From positions 110,590,293-110,654,292 of the forward strand of contig NC_064819.1 in NCBI RefSeq assembly GCF_024166365.1: a DNA stretch of 64,000 bases, given 5' to 3'. A model generated the notes under the pieces. That model made no database searches. It was not told the DNA's origin and saw nothing but the letters and a program-made list of their open reading frames with translations. The translations under genes and the position numbers were made by a program. Below are positions 45,820-57,465 of this stretch, in pieces (positions within the stretch are counted from its first letter, which is position 1; the number at the start of each line of letters is the position of its first letter). Source of the stretch: Elephas maximus indicus. Its lineage: Eukaryota > Chordata > Mammalia > Proboscidea > Elephantidae.

Positions 45820-46075
45820 ACAGGATAAAATCCAAGTGTCTTGGGCTGGTACTGCAGGCCCCGGCTGCTTTTATGGATCTCTGTCCCTGGCATTTGCTTC
45901 ACCTTCTCCATGTCTTCCCCTGACCTCAGCCAACTAATTCCCCCTTGTTTTTTATGACCCAGTCAAAAGCCCTTCAAGAAGCTTTCTCAAAGGACCCTAA
46001 GGTAAATTCTTTGACAGAAATCATTCTAACTTTCACTTGGCAGTTAATAAACAATTCGAACTCCCTTCTATTAAG
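45820..46075 (+). mobile_element. L2-like fragment
   Basis: ATAAAATCCAAGTGTCTTGG and CATTTGCTTCACCTTCTCC follow the L2 3' region order. The similarity is weak. Confidence 0.4.
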
Positions 46076-46078
46076 CCA

Positions 46079-46292
46079 GAGCCCCTGGGTGGTGCAAAGA
46101 GTTAATACACTCAGCTACTAACCAAAAGGCTGAAGGTTGGAGTTCACCCAGAGATGCCTTGGAAGAAAGACCTGGTGATCTACTTCTGAAAAATCAGTGA
46201 TTGAAAACCCTGTGGAGCACAGTTCCCTTCTGACACACATGGGGTCACCATGAGTCAAAATTGACTTGCTGGCAAGTTTTTTTTTTTTTTTC
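46079..46292 (+). mobile_element. AfroSINE, long form 1, with target-site duplication
   Basis: CTATTAAGCCA flanks the element on both sides (11 bp). The tail is GGCAAG followed by T15. Confidence 0.93.
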
Positions 46293-47308
46293 CTATTAAG
46301 CCATCATTTATCTCTTGTCTTGTTATTAGCCTTTTGTGAATTTAAGCCATTCCTTCTGAACCACTGAGGCCCTGAAGACTGGGAAAATGTCTTTGAACCC
46401 CCAATTCTAACTCAGCACTTGCCACAATCCCAAACATCAGTAACTCTTCATAAATTATTTACTGCCCACTGTGCCAACTCTGTTCCTGCCAACATCTCTT
46501 CCCTCTCACCACAAACATGGCTGCCTGTCCTGGTCACCTTGGTCCAAAGAGATGCCCTTCTCCTCTGAGCTCTTGGAGCATCTAGACTATACCACCTTGT
46601 TGAGGTCCACTGTTCATTCATTCATTTACAAATATTCACGAAGCACTCACTCTGCATGGCATTGTGCTAGGTTCTAGGGATCCCAGCTTGTAAGAGTGCC
46701 ACATTCTCCCATTCTGAGGGCAAGGAAACTCTCTCACCTTTCTTCCTTCTCCTCACAGGGCCTAGCACAGCTCTTCAAAGATTACACATATTCAATTTGA
46801 TGGTTTTATTCAAACTGCCTTAGTTGATTCTTAAAGAACAATGCCAAATGAGGGAATAAATGTGCTGCCAACTACAACAAAGCTCTTAAACTCTAAAAGA
46901 GAATCAAGTCCTGAGCTCTGTAGCCAATGCCAGAAATCAAGTGCCAGATGGAGGTTGAAGCCTTGCTTTGAGAAGGGCCTTCTCTAGCACCCTCTATATT
47001 TGCAGTAGAGGGGAAAGCAGGGAGCCAGGCAGCTGCCTCCAGCATTCTCCACTGTGGTGGCTGTGCTGCCCTTCTCATGGCCTCTGGTCAACCCCATTCC
47101 AGGTACTGGGAGGAAACTGAAATGTGTTGTTCCAATCGGACTTCGCGTAAACACAGGCAGCATGGTGAATCTGGGACAAATGGACTGTAGTAAGGCTGAG
47201 GCAGGACTGTTCCCTGCAGTGTATTATGCTGTGCAACAAGGAACACTCAGAATCCACACTGTATCTCTACCTCCAGTTCAGCAATAAGGCCCAAGTGGCC
47301 TTTCCTCG
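46293..47308. other. Intron 4, unassigned
   Basis: A CATTCATTCATTTACAAATA motif at 46613 is L2/MIR-like. Otherwise unique-looking. Confidence 0.45.
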
Positions 47309-47480
47309 GAAACCCTGGTGGTGTAGTGGTTAAGTGCTATGGCTGCTAACCAAGAGGTTGGCAGTTCGAATCCGCCAGGCGCTGCTTGGAAACTCTATTG
47401 GGCAGTTCTACTCTGTCCTATAGGGTCACTATGAGTCGGACTCGACTCGATGGCAGTGGGTTTGGTTTTTTTGATTTGGC
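47309..47480 (+). mobile_element. AfroSINE, short form, near consensus, with target-site duplication
   Basis: GGCCTTTCCTC lies on both sides (11 bp). Box-B-like GGTTGGCAGTTCGAATCC and the tail ATGGCAGTGGGTTTGG are intact. It is the closest SINE to CLIC5 exon 4, about 180 bp past the donor, and antisense to the gene. Confidence 0.95.
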
Positions 47481-47659
47481 CTTTCCTCCAGCACTAGCGA
47501 GGTAGCAGGCAGGACAGGATCTACAAACTCCTTCCAGTGTCAAGGGGAAAGGGGCATGGGCAAAGAGTCAAGTAGCATTAGTTCCAGATGGTTCTCTGAC
47601 CTGAGTATCTGAAATGCTCACGGGCCAAGGGCAGGGCACAGAGGAAGGGAGTCACTCAC

Positions 47660-47766
47660 CGGCATTGTTCTGCTGCTTTGTGTTTTTGATGTAGGCAGAG
47701 AACTTGGAGAAGATGTCGATGCCTGCTGTGTTAGACTCCCGATGTTTCGCAGCCAGTCTGGGGTAC
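47660..47766 (-). CDS. CLIC5: CLIC5 exon 4 (interdomain, foot-loop side)
   Basis: This exon has 107 nt, the usual size for CLIC exon 4. A leading G completes Lys. The frame then reads YPRLAAKHRESNTAGIDIFS and KFSAYIKNTKQQNNA, and ends with a single G of the next Ala codon. IFSKFSAYIKN is a highly conserved CLIC signature helix in the all-alpha C-terminal domain. The acceptor is CCATTCCAG and the donor a strong GTGAGTGA. A near-consensus SINE lies about 180 bp downstream in intron 4, at 47309-47480. No coding defect is visible. Confidence 0.97.
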
Positions 47767-48377
47767 CTGGAATGGAAGACGTACGGTTCTAGAATCAGTG
47801 AGAACTTGGAGCTCTTTTAAGGGACAGTCTGCTCCCATCATGATGAGCGCCATTCCAATATTTAGTTGGATCTACAAATCTCTTTGGGTTCTTACCCCCA
47901 TTCTATGGAAGGGTGGGTGCTCTTAGCCCCAGTTCACATATAGAAGAAAGCAGAGACCAGTGAGGCAAAGAGATCTGTTGACAGTCTATCAGGCAAGGAA
48001 CCAGAACACCATTCAGAGGGCCCAGGTTATGTCTTCTTCCTGGGACAACTAACAATGGTGTACTGAAGAAAAGGCTCTGATCAAAATTCTGAAGGGGTTT
48101 GCCTCTATATCAGGGAGGGTCATTGACATTTCCCCAGCCCACATTAGAAGAACAGCTATCCACTTCCAGGTCTGTGATTATAATCCTAGCTGCACAGAGC
48201 TAACTCTAGGAGCAAAGAGATGCCAGGCACCTTGGCCCTGAGGCCTCCAAACCACAGATTTCTTCTGAAATATATTTCATACACTTCTTATTTATGTGCA
48301 GCAAAAACATGAGAAAACTACTAGCCTTCATCAGCAGAGTGTGTGTTTGCAGTTCTTTTATTTCCAGGTGTGGGGAT
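47767..48377. other. Intron 3 adjacent to exon 4, unassigned
   Basis: Unique-looking sequence. A MIR-like trace may lie at 47890-47990 (CCCATTCTATGGAAGGGTGG). Confidence 0.45.
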
Positions 48378-48516
48378 AGATTGGAACCCTTGGTGGCATA
48401 GTGGTTAAGAGCTAAGGCTGCTAACCAAAAGGTTGGCAGTTTGAGTCCACCAGGCACTCGTTGGGAACCCTATGGGGCAGTTCTGTTCTGTCCTGTAGGG
48501 TTGCTATGAATTGTAT
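48378..48516 (+). mobile_element. AfroSINE, short form, 3'-truncated
   Basis: It runs from GATTGGAACCCTTGGTGGC to GGGTTGCTATGAATTG. Confidence 0.87.
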
Positions 48517-48929
48517 AGATTTGCAATGATCTAGCCCCTCTCCCATGCACAGTCTTTCATTTTGAAGCCAGAAGAACACCAGAGGCAGACTGAGGTGAGG
48601 ACTGCTGTCTGGGACCTTGAAACTGAACAAGATCAACTTGCTTGTGTGGGAGTCCATAGCTTTGACCCCCCTAGCACTATCAAACTGAGAAATTCTAATG
48701 AAAAAAAAATTATTTCACAAACATTTCATGTGTATGGCCAGGCAGGGGTCACAGGAGTTAGGGGATAATTGCCTTATTATCATTATTATTAATGTGGACC
48801 TTTATGATCATGGGGGAATAGTTGTCTACCGTGAGCTGTTTGGTTGCATAATATTTAAAAGCCAAAATACATTTTTTGTTTGATTCAATGTCTTAAATAA
48901 TTTGAAACCAAAAAAGCCCTTCCTATAAT

Positions 48930-49068
48930 TTGTTGTTGTTAGGTGCCAAGAAGTCAGTTCCGACTCATAGCAACCCTATGTACAACAGAATGAAACACTG
49001 CTTGGTCCTGCACCATCCTCACAGTCGTTGTTATGCTTGAGCCCATTGTTGCAACCACTGTGTCATCT
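48930..49068 (-). mobile_element. RTE LINE 3' terminus
   Basis: TTGTTGTTAGGTGCCAAGAA and TGGTCCTGCACCATCCTCAC are present. Only the last roughly 140 bp of the element remain. Confidence 0.85.
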
Positions 49069-49384
49069 CTTTTTTTTGTTGTTGTTGTTCTTCATCTAGT
49101 CTGTTAGCTGCCACTGTCCACTGTTAGGGTCACAGTAGGGGACTGTTTAATTTCAGATGTGGCCATGGAAATGACCTTCAGAAAGTCTTTCGGTTCATCT
49201 CTCTGCCTTTAGCAGGTGAGAAAGGCATTGCTGTCTTCATTTGACAGAAAAGGCAATTGGAGACCAGAGAGGTAAAAACACCATTATGAGAGTTCATGGT
49301 CAATAGACAGTGGAGGGAAAACTAGAACCTGGTTTCCCAGCCCCTGTACCTGTGGTCTTTTCCCTCTATCCCACCACTTCTCTG

Positions 49385-49570
49385 GTAACAATAAAAACTA
49401 ACTTGTATTGAATGCCTACCATGGGCCAGCACTCTACTAACCCTTTCACATGTACTAGGCATTTACTCCTCATGACAATCCTATTGGTAATATTAATAGC
49501 CTCACTTCCTTGATGAGGATGCTGAGGTCAGAGAGGTTAAGAAATTTATCACATGGCTAGCCAGGCGTTC
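49385..49570 (-). mobile_element. MIR SINE
   Basis: CTACCATGGGCCAGCACTCT and GATGAGGATGCTGAGGTCAG are present. Confidence 0.8.
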
Positions 49571-49718
49571 CTTGGAAAAGTTGGCAGAGCCAACCCAGAC
49601 AGTTTCACTTCGGAAGCCCAGCTCTTAAGTTCTGTGTTCTCTGGCTTCTCAGGGACTCTGCTGTTTACCCTTTGCCTTATTTAGCTAGTGGTGTTTTTTT
49701 TTTTTTTTTTTTTTTTTA

Positions 49719-50104
49719 CCATAACAAAAATACCAAAGAACAGACATTTATTTTCTCACAGTTCAGAAGGCTAGAAGTCTGAATTCAGGGCATGGCTCTA
49801 GGGGGAGGTCCTTTCTTGTCTGTTTTAACTTCTAGTAATCAGCAATCCTTGGGGTTCCTGGGCTTGTAGCTAGATCTGCTATGTGTGTCTGTGTTCACCT
49901 GACATCTTCCCCCTGTGTATGTCTCTAGGTGTATTCTGCTCCTTTTATAACTCAGAGTGATTAGGTTTAGGACCCACCCGACTGTGGCATGACTTCATTA
50001 ACATAACAAAAGAAAACTCTTATTTCTAAACAGGGTAATATTTATAGGTACAGAGGTTAGGGTTTTAACACATATTTTGGGGAGACACAATTCAACCCAT
50101 AACA
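49719..50104 (-). mobile_element. MLT1-like LTR
   Basis: CTCACAGTTCAGAAGGCTAG, GGAGACACAATTCAACCCAT and a terminal CATAACACC mark a reversed MaLR-type LTR. It is preceded by a T24 run at 49694-49717. Confidence 0.8.
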
Positions 50105-50787
50105 CCTTCAAAGCCCCAAAACCCTTGAAGCTTGGCAGACCACATGGACAAGATCTCTCCATAAGTAAGGAAGGAGGTGCTCACCACAGGTTCTGCACAC
50201 ACAGGTCTTTCTGGGTATGCTGAGTTATCTAATTCATCTGCTGTGACCAGGTGTATGAAGCAAAGTTTCCTGCAAGATGCTATATAATCTGTCAGGGCAT
50301 GGAGATTTTCCTATTTTGGCCTATTCACATAGAATCTGGCATGCTCTTAGAATTGATAGCCTTAAATTATTATCAATAAATACTGAGCACTCTTTGTTTC
50401 TGCTTAACAATGTAAAGAGAAAAGGGTCCAGAAAATGTGTTTTTAGTGGATAATTTGTTTGGATTTGTTTTGGTGTATACCATTATTTAGTCAGTAATCT
50501 GACAATTTCTCCACAATTAGTGTGGGCCAAACAGGAATGAATGATACCAAATTCAGCCGTGTATTCAGAAGGACCTTGGTAGTGTCACCCTGCATTTTAA
50601 GTACTATGATTCATGAATACATAATGTCCCATTTGAATTTCACTTTGTGGGAAATGTGTCTCCAAGATGTTAATCTCAGGTATTTCAGTAAGTTTTGGGG
50701 AGGCTACTATACAGGATATTAAGTGCATTTATTTTAGCTACATATTTACACCATATTTTAAATATGCAAATATAATAGGCTACAGAG
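50105..50787. other. Intron 3, unassigned
   Basis: AT-rich unique-looking sequence. Confidence 0.5.
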
Positions 50788-51008
50788 AACATGGAGTTTC
50801 TGTACAAACAGTTAACATACTCAGCTGCTACCTGAAAGGTTGGAGGTTCAAGTCCACCCAGAAGCATCTCAGAAGAAAGGCCTGATGATCTACTTTCAAA
50901 AACTCAGCCACTGAAAACCCTGTGGAGCACAGTTCTACTCTAACACACATGGGGTCGCCATAAGTCAAAGTCAACTAGCTGGCAACTGGCCTGGTTTTGG
51001 TTTTTGAA
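50788..51008 (+). mobile_element. AfroSINE, long form 1
   Basis: It runs from TGGAGTTTCTGTACAAACAG to GCAACTGGCCTGGTTTTGG. The head is diverged. Confidence 0.87.
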
Positions 51009-51129
51009 CAGAGTATATTCTGTTTCTCTAAAAGGCAAGCAAATAGTGTTTTCATTCACACAAACATCTTTGAAATAAAATTATGATATGACCTGATGAG
51101 AATCAAAGAGATAGTGAATTTCTCTAATT

Positions 51130-51309
51130 CAGGAGTCAGCAAACTACAGCTTATGGGCCAATTCCAGTCTATCATCTCTTTTTGTCTGACCCAGGAGCTA
51201 AGAATTGTTTTTAAATTTTCAAATGGTTGAAAAAATATCAAAAGAAGGATACTATTCTGTGATGTTTAAAAATAGGAAATTCAAATTTCAGTTTTCATAA
51301 AGTTTATTG
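51130..51309. mobile_element. hAT-type DNA transposon relic, left part
   Basis: CAGGAGTCAGCAAACTACAG is the inverted-repeat end also seen at 33278. The element stops at AAAGTTTATTG, where RTE sequence begins, and does not resume. Confidence 0.7.
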
Positions 51310-52835
51310 ATTCTATGGACAAAATACTGAATGATGCAGGAAGCATCAAAAGAAGATGGAAGGAATACACAGAGTCACTGTACCAAAAAGAATTGGTTGA
51401 CATTCAGACATTTCAGGAGGTAGCATATGATCAAGAATCCATGGTACTGAAGGAAGAAGTCCAAGTTGCACTGAAGACACTGGTGAAAAACAAGGCTCCA
51501 GGAATTGACAGAATACCAGTTGAGATGTTTCAACAAGCGGATGCAGTGCTGAAGTGCTCACTCGTCTATGCCAAGAAACTTGGAAGACAGCTACCTGGCC
51601 AACTGACTGAAAGAGATCCATATTTATGCCTATTCCAAAGAAAGGTGATGGAACCGAATGTGGAAATTATCGAACAATATCATTAATATCACGCACAAGT
51701 AAAATTTTGCTAACGATCATTCAAAAGCAGTTGCAGCAGTACATTAACAGGGAACTGCCAAAAACTCAAGCCAGATTGAGAAGAGGATGTGGAATAAGGG
51801 ATATCATTGCTGATGTCAGATGGATCACGGCTGAAAGCAGAGAATACCAGAAAGATGTTTCTTGTGTTTTATTGACTATTCAAAGGCATTTGACTGTGTG
51901 GATCATAACAAATTCTGGATAACTTTGCGAAGAATGGGAATTCTAGAACTCTTAATTGTTCTCATGAAGAACCTGTATGTAGACCAAGAGGCAGTCATCC
52001 TAACGGAACAAGGGGATACTGCATGGTTTAAAGTCAGGAAAGGTGTGCATCAGGGTTGTATCCTTTCACCATACTTATTCAATCTGTATGCTGAGCAAAT
52101 AATCCGAGAAGCTGGACTGTATGAAGAACAGGGCATCAGGATTGAAGGAAGTCTCATCAACAACCTATGATATGCAGATGACACAACCTTGCTTGCTGAA
52201 AGTAAAGAGGACTTGAAGCATTTACTGATGAAGGTCAAAGACTATAGCCTTTAGTATGGTTTACACCTCAACATAAAGAAAACAAAAACTCTCATGACTG
52301 GACCAATAGGCAACATCATGATAAACAGACAAAAGACTGAAGCTGTCAAGGATTTCATTTTACATGGATCCACAATCCACACCCATAAAAGCAGTAGTCA
52401 AGCAATCAAATGACACCTTGCATTGGGCAAATCTGCTGCAAAAGGCCTCTTTAAAGTGTTAAAAAGCAAAGATGTCACCTTGAGGGCTAAGATCTTCCTG
52501 ACCCAAGCCATGGTGTTTTCAAGCGCCTTATATGCATGGAAAAGCTAGACAATGAATAATGAAAACTGAAGAAAAATTGACTTATGGTGTTGGCAAAGAA
52601 TATCGAATGGACTGCCAGAAGAACAAACAAGTCTGTCTTGGAAGAAATACAGCCAGAGTGCTCCTTAGAAGCAAGGACGGCGAAGCTCTGTCTCACATAC
52701 TTTGGACACGTTATCAGGATGATCAATCCCTGGAGAAGGACATCATGCCTGGTAAAGCAGAGGGTCAGCGAAAAAGAGGAAGACCCTCAAGGAGTTGGGT
52801 TGACACAGTGGCTGCGCCAATGGGCTTTTAAACGC
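51310..52835 (+). mobile_element. RTE LINE fragment with broken reverse transcriptase
   Basis: Successive frames carry the reverse-transcriptase regions in order: KELVDIQTFQEVAYDQE, SKAFDCVDHNKFW, VRKGVHQGCILSPYLFNLY, then a stop just before YADDTTLLAES near 52170, and later WRRTSCLVKQ-like tail remnants. Several frameshifts separate the blocks, so it is dead. It lacks the 3' terminal repeat tail, ending near 52835, which is unusual for a simple 5'-truncated copy. Confidence 0.92.
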
Positions 52836-53898
52836 AAGATGGTGAGTTTCAGTTGTCAAATTCTGCTTATTTTAATTTCTAAGTATTTCCTGAATCCATT
52901 CTACCCCTCTCCTCCCATTTTACTGCCACTGTCTTAACTCAGCACTCCATTATGTCTCACCTGGATGGCCACCCATTGGCTCCTCCTCAATGATTTCTCT
53001 ACTTACAGCTTTGCCATCTTCTGCCCCACCTGCCCCACAAAGTAAGTTATAAAACTGACTCTCTAAATCTTTGGCTTAAAACCTTTCAGTGGCTATCCTA
53101 CCGGGTATATATAATAACCAACCCAGGTATATATAATACTCTCTATATATTCTATATATATTCTTTCTTTTTTTTTTTTTTTTAATTGTTGTGATTGCTT
53201 TAATCTCTGGGTATGACATACTATAACAGACATTTCCAGCTCTGGTAAATTTTAGAATTCATCCCTCTTCTTGGCACTCCTATTTTCAGTCAGTAACGGC
53301 TTATCTATCCATAACAACTTATAGCCCCTGTGGTCTCTCTCTTCCCTGTGCCCTTTTCAGAGAAGGAACTGCTATCAATCAGTTTTTTCATCTGTTGAAT
53401 TACAGGGTCAGACTAGACTTGGTCAGATTTATAACTCTTATTTATATCTTGCTGTGGTTTTAAGTCACTGAGTTACCTCTCTCCTGGCTTATTTTCATTT
53501 CATCAGCTTTTCAGTTCTTGTTCAGGAAAGAGGAGGCCTCTGTCCTCACTTAGATTTCTGTTAGGCAAAGCAAAAGGGGTAGAGGGCTTATTCGGGGGAA
53601 GGAAGGAGTGATAATCTTCCCCGTGCTCCTAAAAATCGCCCTGTTTAGGGGCGAGTAATCTGCTTCCCTTCATAGGTGATATTTACTGTCAGAGTGGACT
53701 TGTGAAGCAATTTTGAGATTGGCAGCCCTTTGGGGATGAGGAGGGGTGTCCCACACCCTCTCTTGGAAAAGAGGATCTTATGTGCTGGATTGATGAAGTT
53801 CCTTTGGAAATCTGCCTTCTGAAAGTTTACACTGTGATTTTCTGATTCCAGTGTGGACCCTTTCCTTTCATTAGCTCCAGAAAAAAATAGCTCATTAC
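52836..53898. other. Intron 3 flanking exon 3, unassigned
   Basis: A TATA-rich stretch and T-run lie at about 53105-53184. The sequence at 52930-53110 resembles an old dispersed repeat but I cannot name it. Confidence 0.4.
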
Positions 53899-54024
53899 TT
53901 TTCAGGGGCCAAGGTCTCCTCCAAGAACTCCTCGATCTTATTGACGTCTGTCTTCACGTCGCCGTTGAAGGTCAGGAAAGGTGGATGGGTCCCAGGGGCT
54001 AGGTTGTGCAGGTCGGCTGGCTTC
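53899..54024 (-). CDS. CLIC5: CLIC5 exon 3 (end of N-terminal thioredoxin fold)
   Basis: This exon has 126 nt. It starts with the G that completes the split Arg codon and continues [20 protein letters not shown], then [21 protein letters not shown] plus two bases of a Lys codon. TH-PPFL carries the conserved cis-Pro region of the thioredoxin fold, and the KIEEFLEE helix closes the N-terminal domain. The acceptor is CTCTACAG and the donor GTAATGAG on the minus strand. Its size equals the usual CLIC exon 3. The intron towards exon 2 is 8.25 kb. A DNA-transposon-like relic with visible inverted ends begins only 137 bp from the acceptor, at 54161. Confidence 0.97.
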
Positions 54025-54160
54025 CTGTAGAGAGAGCAAGATTCAGGTGTTGGCTTACACCAGGTTTCTTCACGTTCAGGAAACCTAGGACTTCAAGCCA
54101 GAAATTAGACTCTTTGTGCTGTCCAACATGCTTGCCAGCAAGACGGATTTATAGTGTGAG

Positions 54161-54517
54161 CAGGGATGGATTACCCAATAAGCAAGGTAAGCACAGGCTT
54201 ACTTGTGCTTACTTGCTAATAGTGAACAGTATTAAAGATGTGCTGAAAAACATGTGAAACTGTTCAGTGCAGATTAGTAAGTGAGCCCGTGCTTACCATG
54301 CTTACTGAGTCATCTGTTCCTGTCGGGAACTGTAAATTTGAAAAGAGGCTTTGATTCTGTAGGCAGGTGTTGTGGGGTTGGGAGAGAGAGAGATGCCAGC
54401 TATACGTAGAAGCAGAATCTTTGATGTGGTGAAAAAACGTGAAATCGTTCACTACAAATGATCTGGTAAGCAAGGTGAGCACCATGCTTACATTGCCTAT
54501 TGGTTAATCCACCCCTG
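54161..54517. mobile_element. hAT-like non-autonomous DNA transposon with visible TIRs and TSD
   Basis: The left end CAGGGATGGATTACCCAATA and the right end, reverse complement CAGGGGTGGATTAACCAATA, are inverted repeats. They continue with GCAANGTAAGCA in both. The flanks AGTGTGAG (54153-54160) and AGTGTGGG (54518-54525) are an 8-bp target duplication matching at 7 of 8, the size typical of hAT. It is 357 bp with no coding frame. I do not recognise the family. Confidence 0.8.
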
Positions 54518-54525
54518 AGTGTGGG

Positions 54526-55611
54526 GTGTGTGGGGGAAAGTTCTGAAGACCTGGTATGACCCAGGAAATCTATCGGGTTCAAGTCAGTGAGAGAGGAGCA
54601 AGTCAAGATGAAGGATTTGAGTACTACTGAAAAAATGGAGACTGATCACAGATGACCATCAAAATTTGTGTCAAGCTTTAATGACCCGGGGAGAGGCTAG
54701 GCTTTGCTTTCAAAAGTTCCTTCACCAATTATTTTAACAAAAATTCAGTATATGGAATTGCAACCCTCAAAAATTAATGCATTAAATCACACTTTCATCC
54801 CAAAAGATTCTCCCAAGAGGAGGCTATCGTAACGTTACCTTGAGATAATGTCATTGTAATGATACAATTACCCCAAGAGGGCAGAGATAAACTTCTTAAA
54901 CACAAGGAAGTTGGGGGCTTGAGCTATTTGCCCATGTTGGACTACCTCTATTCTGTGTAACTTAAATTCTAATATCTCATAACCAATGTCTAACATTAGT
55001 CAGACTTTTGTCAGGCTCAACAGAACACTTTTTTAATATATCGTTATAGCCCCTAATACAGCCTTTGGGTATCCTGAAAAAAAAGGCAAATTATTAGTTT
55101 TAAATCTCACTTATTAAATGGAGATGATGCTTTCAAAAGTATTTTCATTGCTAAGTTTCCAACATGGACAAGCTACAGGACTTTATGAAAACTCATGGAT
55201 TTATGTCCTACAGACCCAAGTTCAACATTATTGCTCAACAAACACCTGAGGGGCTTTGGCCTTCTCCTCACCAAGGATTCTGCATCAAGAACCTACTATT
55301 ACTGGGTGAGAAGCTATCTGAGATAAAGTCTGGCACCTCTAGATCCATAAGGGCAAAGACCTAGAACTGTGCCTCTCATATAGAAGGTCCTCAATAGATA
55401 CATATTCTTAAGGAATACATGAATAAAGCATCCATTTTTAATTTTTTTGAAACAATGCTTTCTTTTAATCCAAAGCAACTCAAAACTTTATATAAACTTT
55501 AATGTTGCAAGATAATTCAATTAATTTATGAAAATTAGTTTATGATCAAGTTTTACCCAACAGAATGTTTACTAAGCTAAAAAATCACAGTTAAAACATT
55601 TTACCAAACGA
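54526..55611. other. Intron 2, unassigned
   Basis: AT-rich. No repeat class or exon is recognised. Confidence 0.5.
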
Positions 55612-55802
55612 AAATATAACCCCAAACCCACTGCCATCAAGTTGATCCCAACTTATAGTGACCTCATAAGGTTTCCAAGGCTGTACACCTCTATGGAAGC
55701 AGACTGCCACATCTTTCTCCCTCGGAGCCACTGGTGGTTTCAAACTGCCAACCTTTCAGTTAGCAGTTGATCAATTTAAACTTTGTGCCACTAGGGCTCC
55801 TT
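55612..55802 (-). mobile_element. AfroSINE, long form 2
   Basis: It runs from AAACCCACTGCCATCAAG to TGCCACTAGGGCTCC. Confidence 0.88.
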
Positions 55803-56987
55803 AAAGGAAAGTACAGATAACAACAATTGCCCTCGTAGGAAACTATGATTCCCTAAATTTCTCTAATAACAGTTCTAGTTCCATAGGTCTTTATATGTTA
55901 TGCCAATTTTTATCAGAGTTTAATAACAAAAAAGACAACAATTTCTAAATTGGTGACATATGTTTCTTTAAGGTTGAAATATAATTTTGTTTTTTAAAAA
56001 ATAGAAAAACTACTAGATAAAAATGAAAGCAACAGAAAAATTTAACTTTTCACAACCAAAAAATTAGCACAACTTTAGAAAATAATTTAGAAAAGAGTGT
56101 AAAAAGATATGTTGTATATTTGCATTCCCCATTTTTAATTTTTAAAAAAAGGAATGATTTTTAACTGCAAAATTAGAAACTGTAGATTATTCCAAAGTTG
56201 GTAAAAACCTTAGTCCAACTATGAAACCTTTTGGGATTACAATTAAATATGGGGAAAACCAGTCAACAAATATACTGCTAGAGTATTGGTACACCATTAT
56301 ATTCTTACTTTTGCAGTATTTCTACTTTGTAACTTAGTTCAAGCTCATGCTATTATTCTTAAATTTCAAGTATTCTGGTTCAAGCTTTCCTAGAAGGTTA
56401 TTATTTTTCTTGAAATATGATTTTAACTCTGTTCTATACAGGTATATATATACATATATATATAAAATATCCTATTGATATTGAATCAGAAATTGTGCTT
56501 ATGTTTAAAAAATTATCTGGGTTCTTAAGTGTTATCTTAAGTTATAAACAATTTATTTTCCAAGTAAATATATCTTCTATTTTCTAATGGGACTCATTAA
56601 GGAAGTTATTTCTTTTTCTAGCAAGCTTTGCTGGGACCAATATGATTTTGTAGGTGAAGCATGTTTATAATATGCAGCAAATTCATTCCCTGAGAACAGA
56701 GTCTCTTAGGGTACCTGTTGGATTCTGGGTCAGGTACTGAAGGAAATCTAAGATAACCAAAGCAAAAAAAAAAAAAAAAACACAACAGTCCTAAATTATC
56801 CAGAGAGAAAAGCTCAGATGATGGAGGAGGTGGTGAAATCCTGAAACCCACGTTTAATTGAATGAACAAACAAATAATTGATTAAATTGTATATACTCAG
56901 CCCATAGCAGTGCTAAGGGACATTGTTGGTTTGAGCTGGGGAGTGTGCTAACTGCCTGCGTAAAAGGACTGCATTATTAAGGGCACA
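55803..56987. other. Intron 2, AT-rich, unassigned
   Basis: Low GC with a TATA microsatellite at about 56442-56466 and an A-run at 56765-56782. Confidence 0.55.
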
Positions 56988-57190
56988 TATAACCCATTGC
57001 CATTGAGTTTATTCCAACTCATATTGACCTTACAGGGCAGAGTAGAGCTGCCCCATAGGGTTTCCAAGGCCATGAATCTTTACGGAAGCTGACTGCCACA
57101 TCTTTCTCTTGAAGAGTGGCTGGTGGGTTCGAAACACTAACCTTCCGGTTGGCAGCCAAACGCTTAACCACTGTGCCACCAGGGCTCCAT
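56988..57190 (-). mobile_element. AfroSINE, long form 2
   Basis: It runs from CATAACCCATTGCCATTGAG-like edge to CCACCAGGGCTCCAT. It is inverted relative to the SINE at 57247. Confidence 0.9.
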
Positions 57191-57246
57191 AGTATGTATA
57201 ACAGGAAAGAAAGAGACCTTGTGTTTTTATGGGGCCTGTTAATGCC

Positions 57247-57465
57247 AAAGGAGACTTGGTGGCTCAATGGTTAAGCGCTTAAGTGCTCTACGGCTAATCA
57301 AAAGGTTGGCAGTTTGAGCCCATTTAGTGGCCCCTCAGGAGAAAGACCTGGCAATCTGATTCCTCAAAGATTACAGCCTAGGAAACCCTATGGGGCAGTT
57401 CTACTCTGTCACATGGGCTTGCAATGAGGTGAAAGTTGACTTGATGGCAACTAGCAACAACAGTT
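57247..57465 (+). mobile_element. AfroSINE, long form 2
   Basis: GGAGACTTGGTGGCTCAATG starts it. The tail GGCAACTAGCAACAACAG is RTE-like. Confidence 0.88.
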
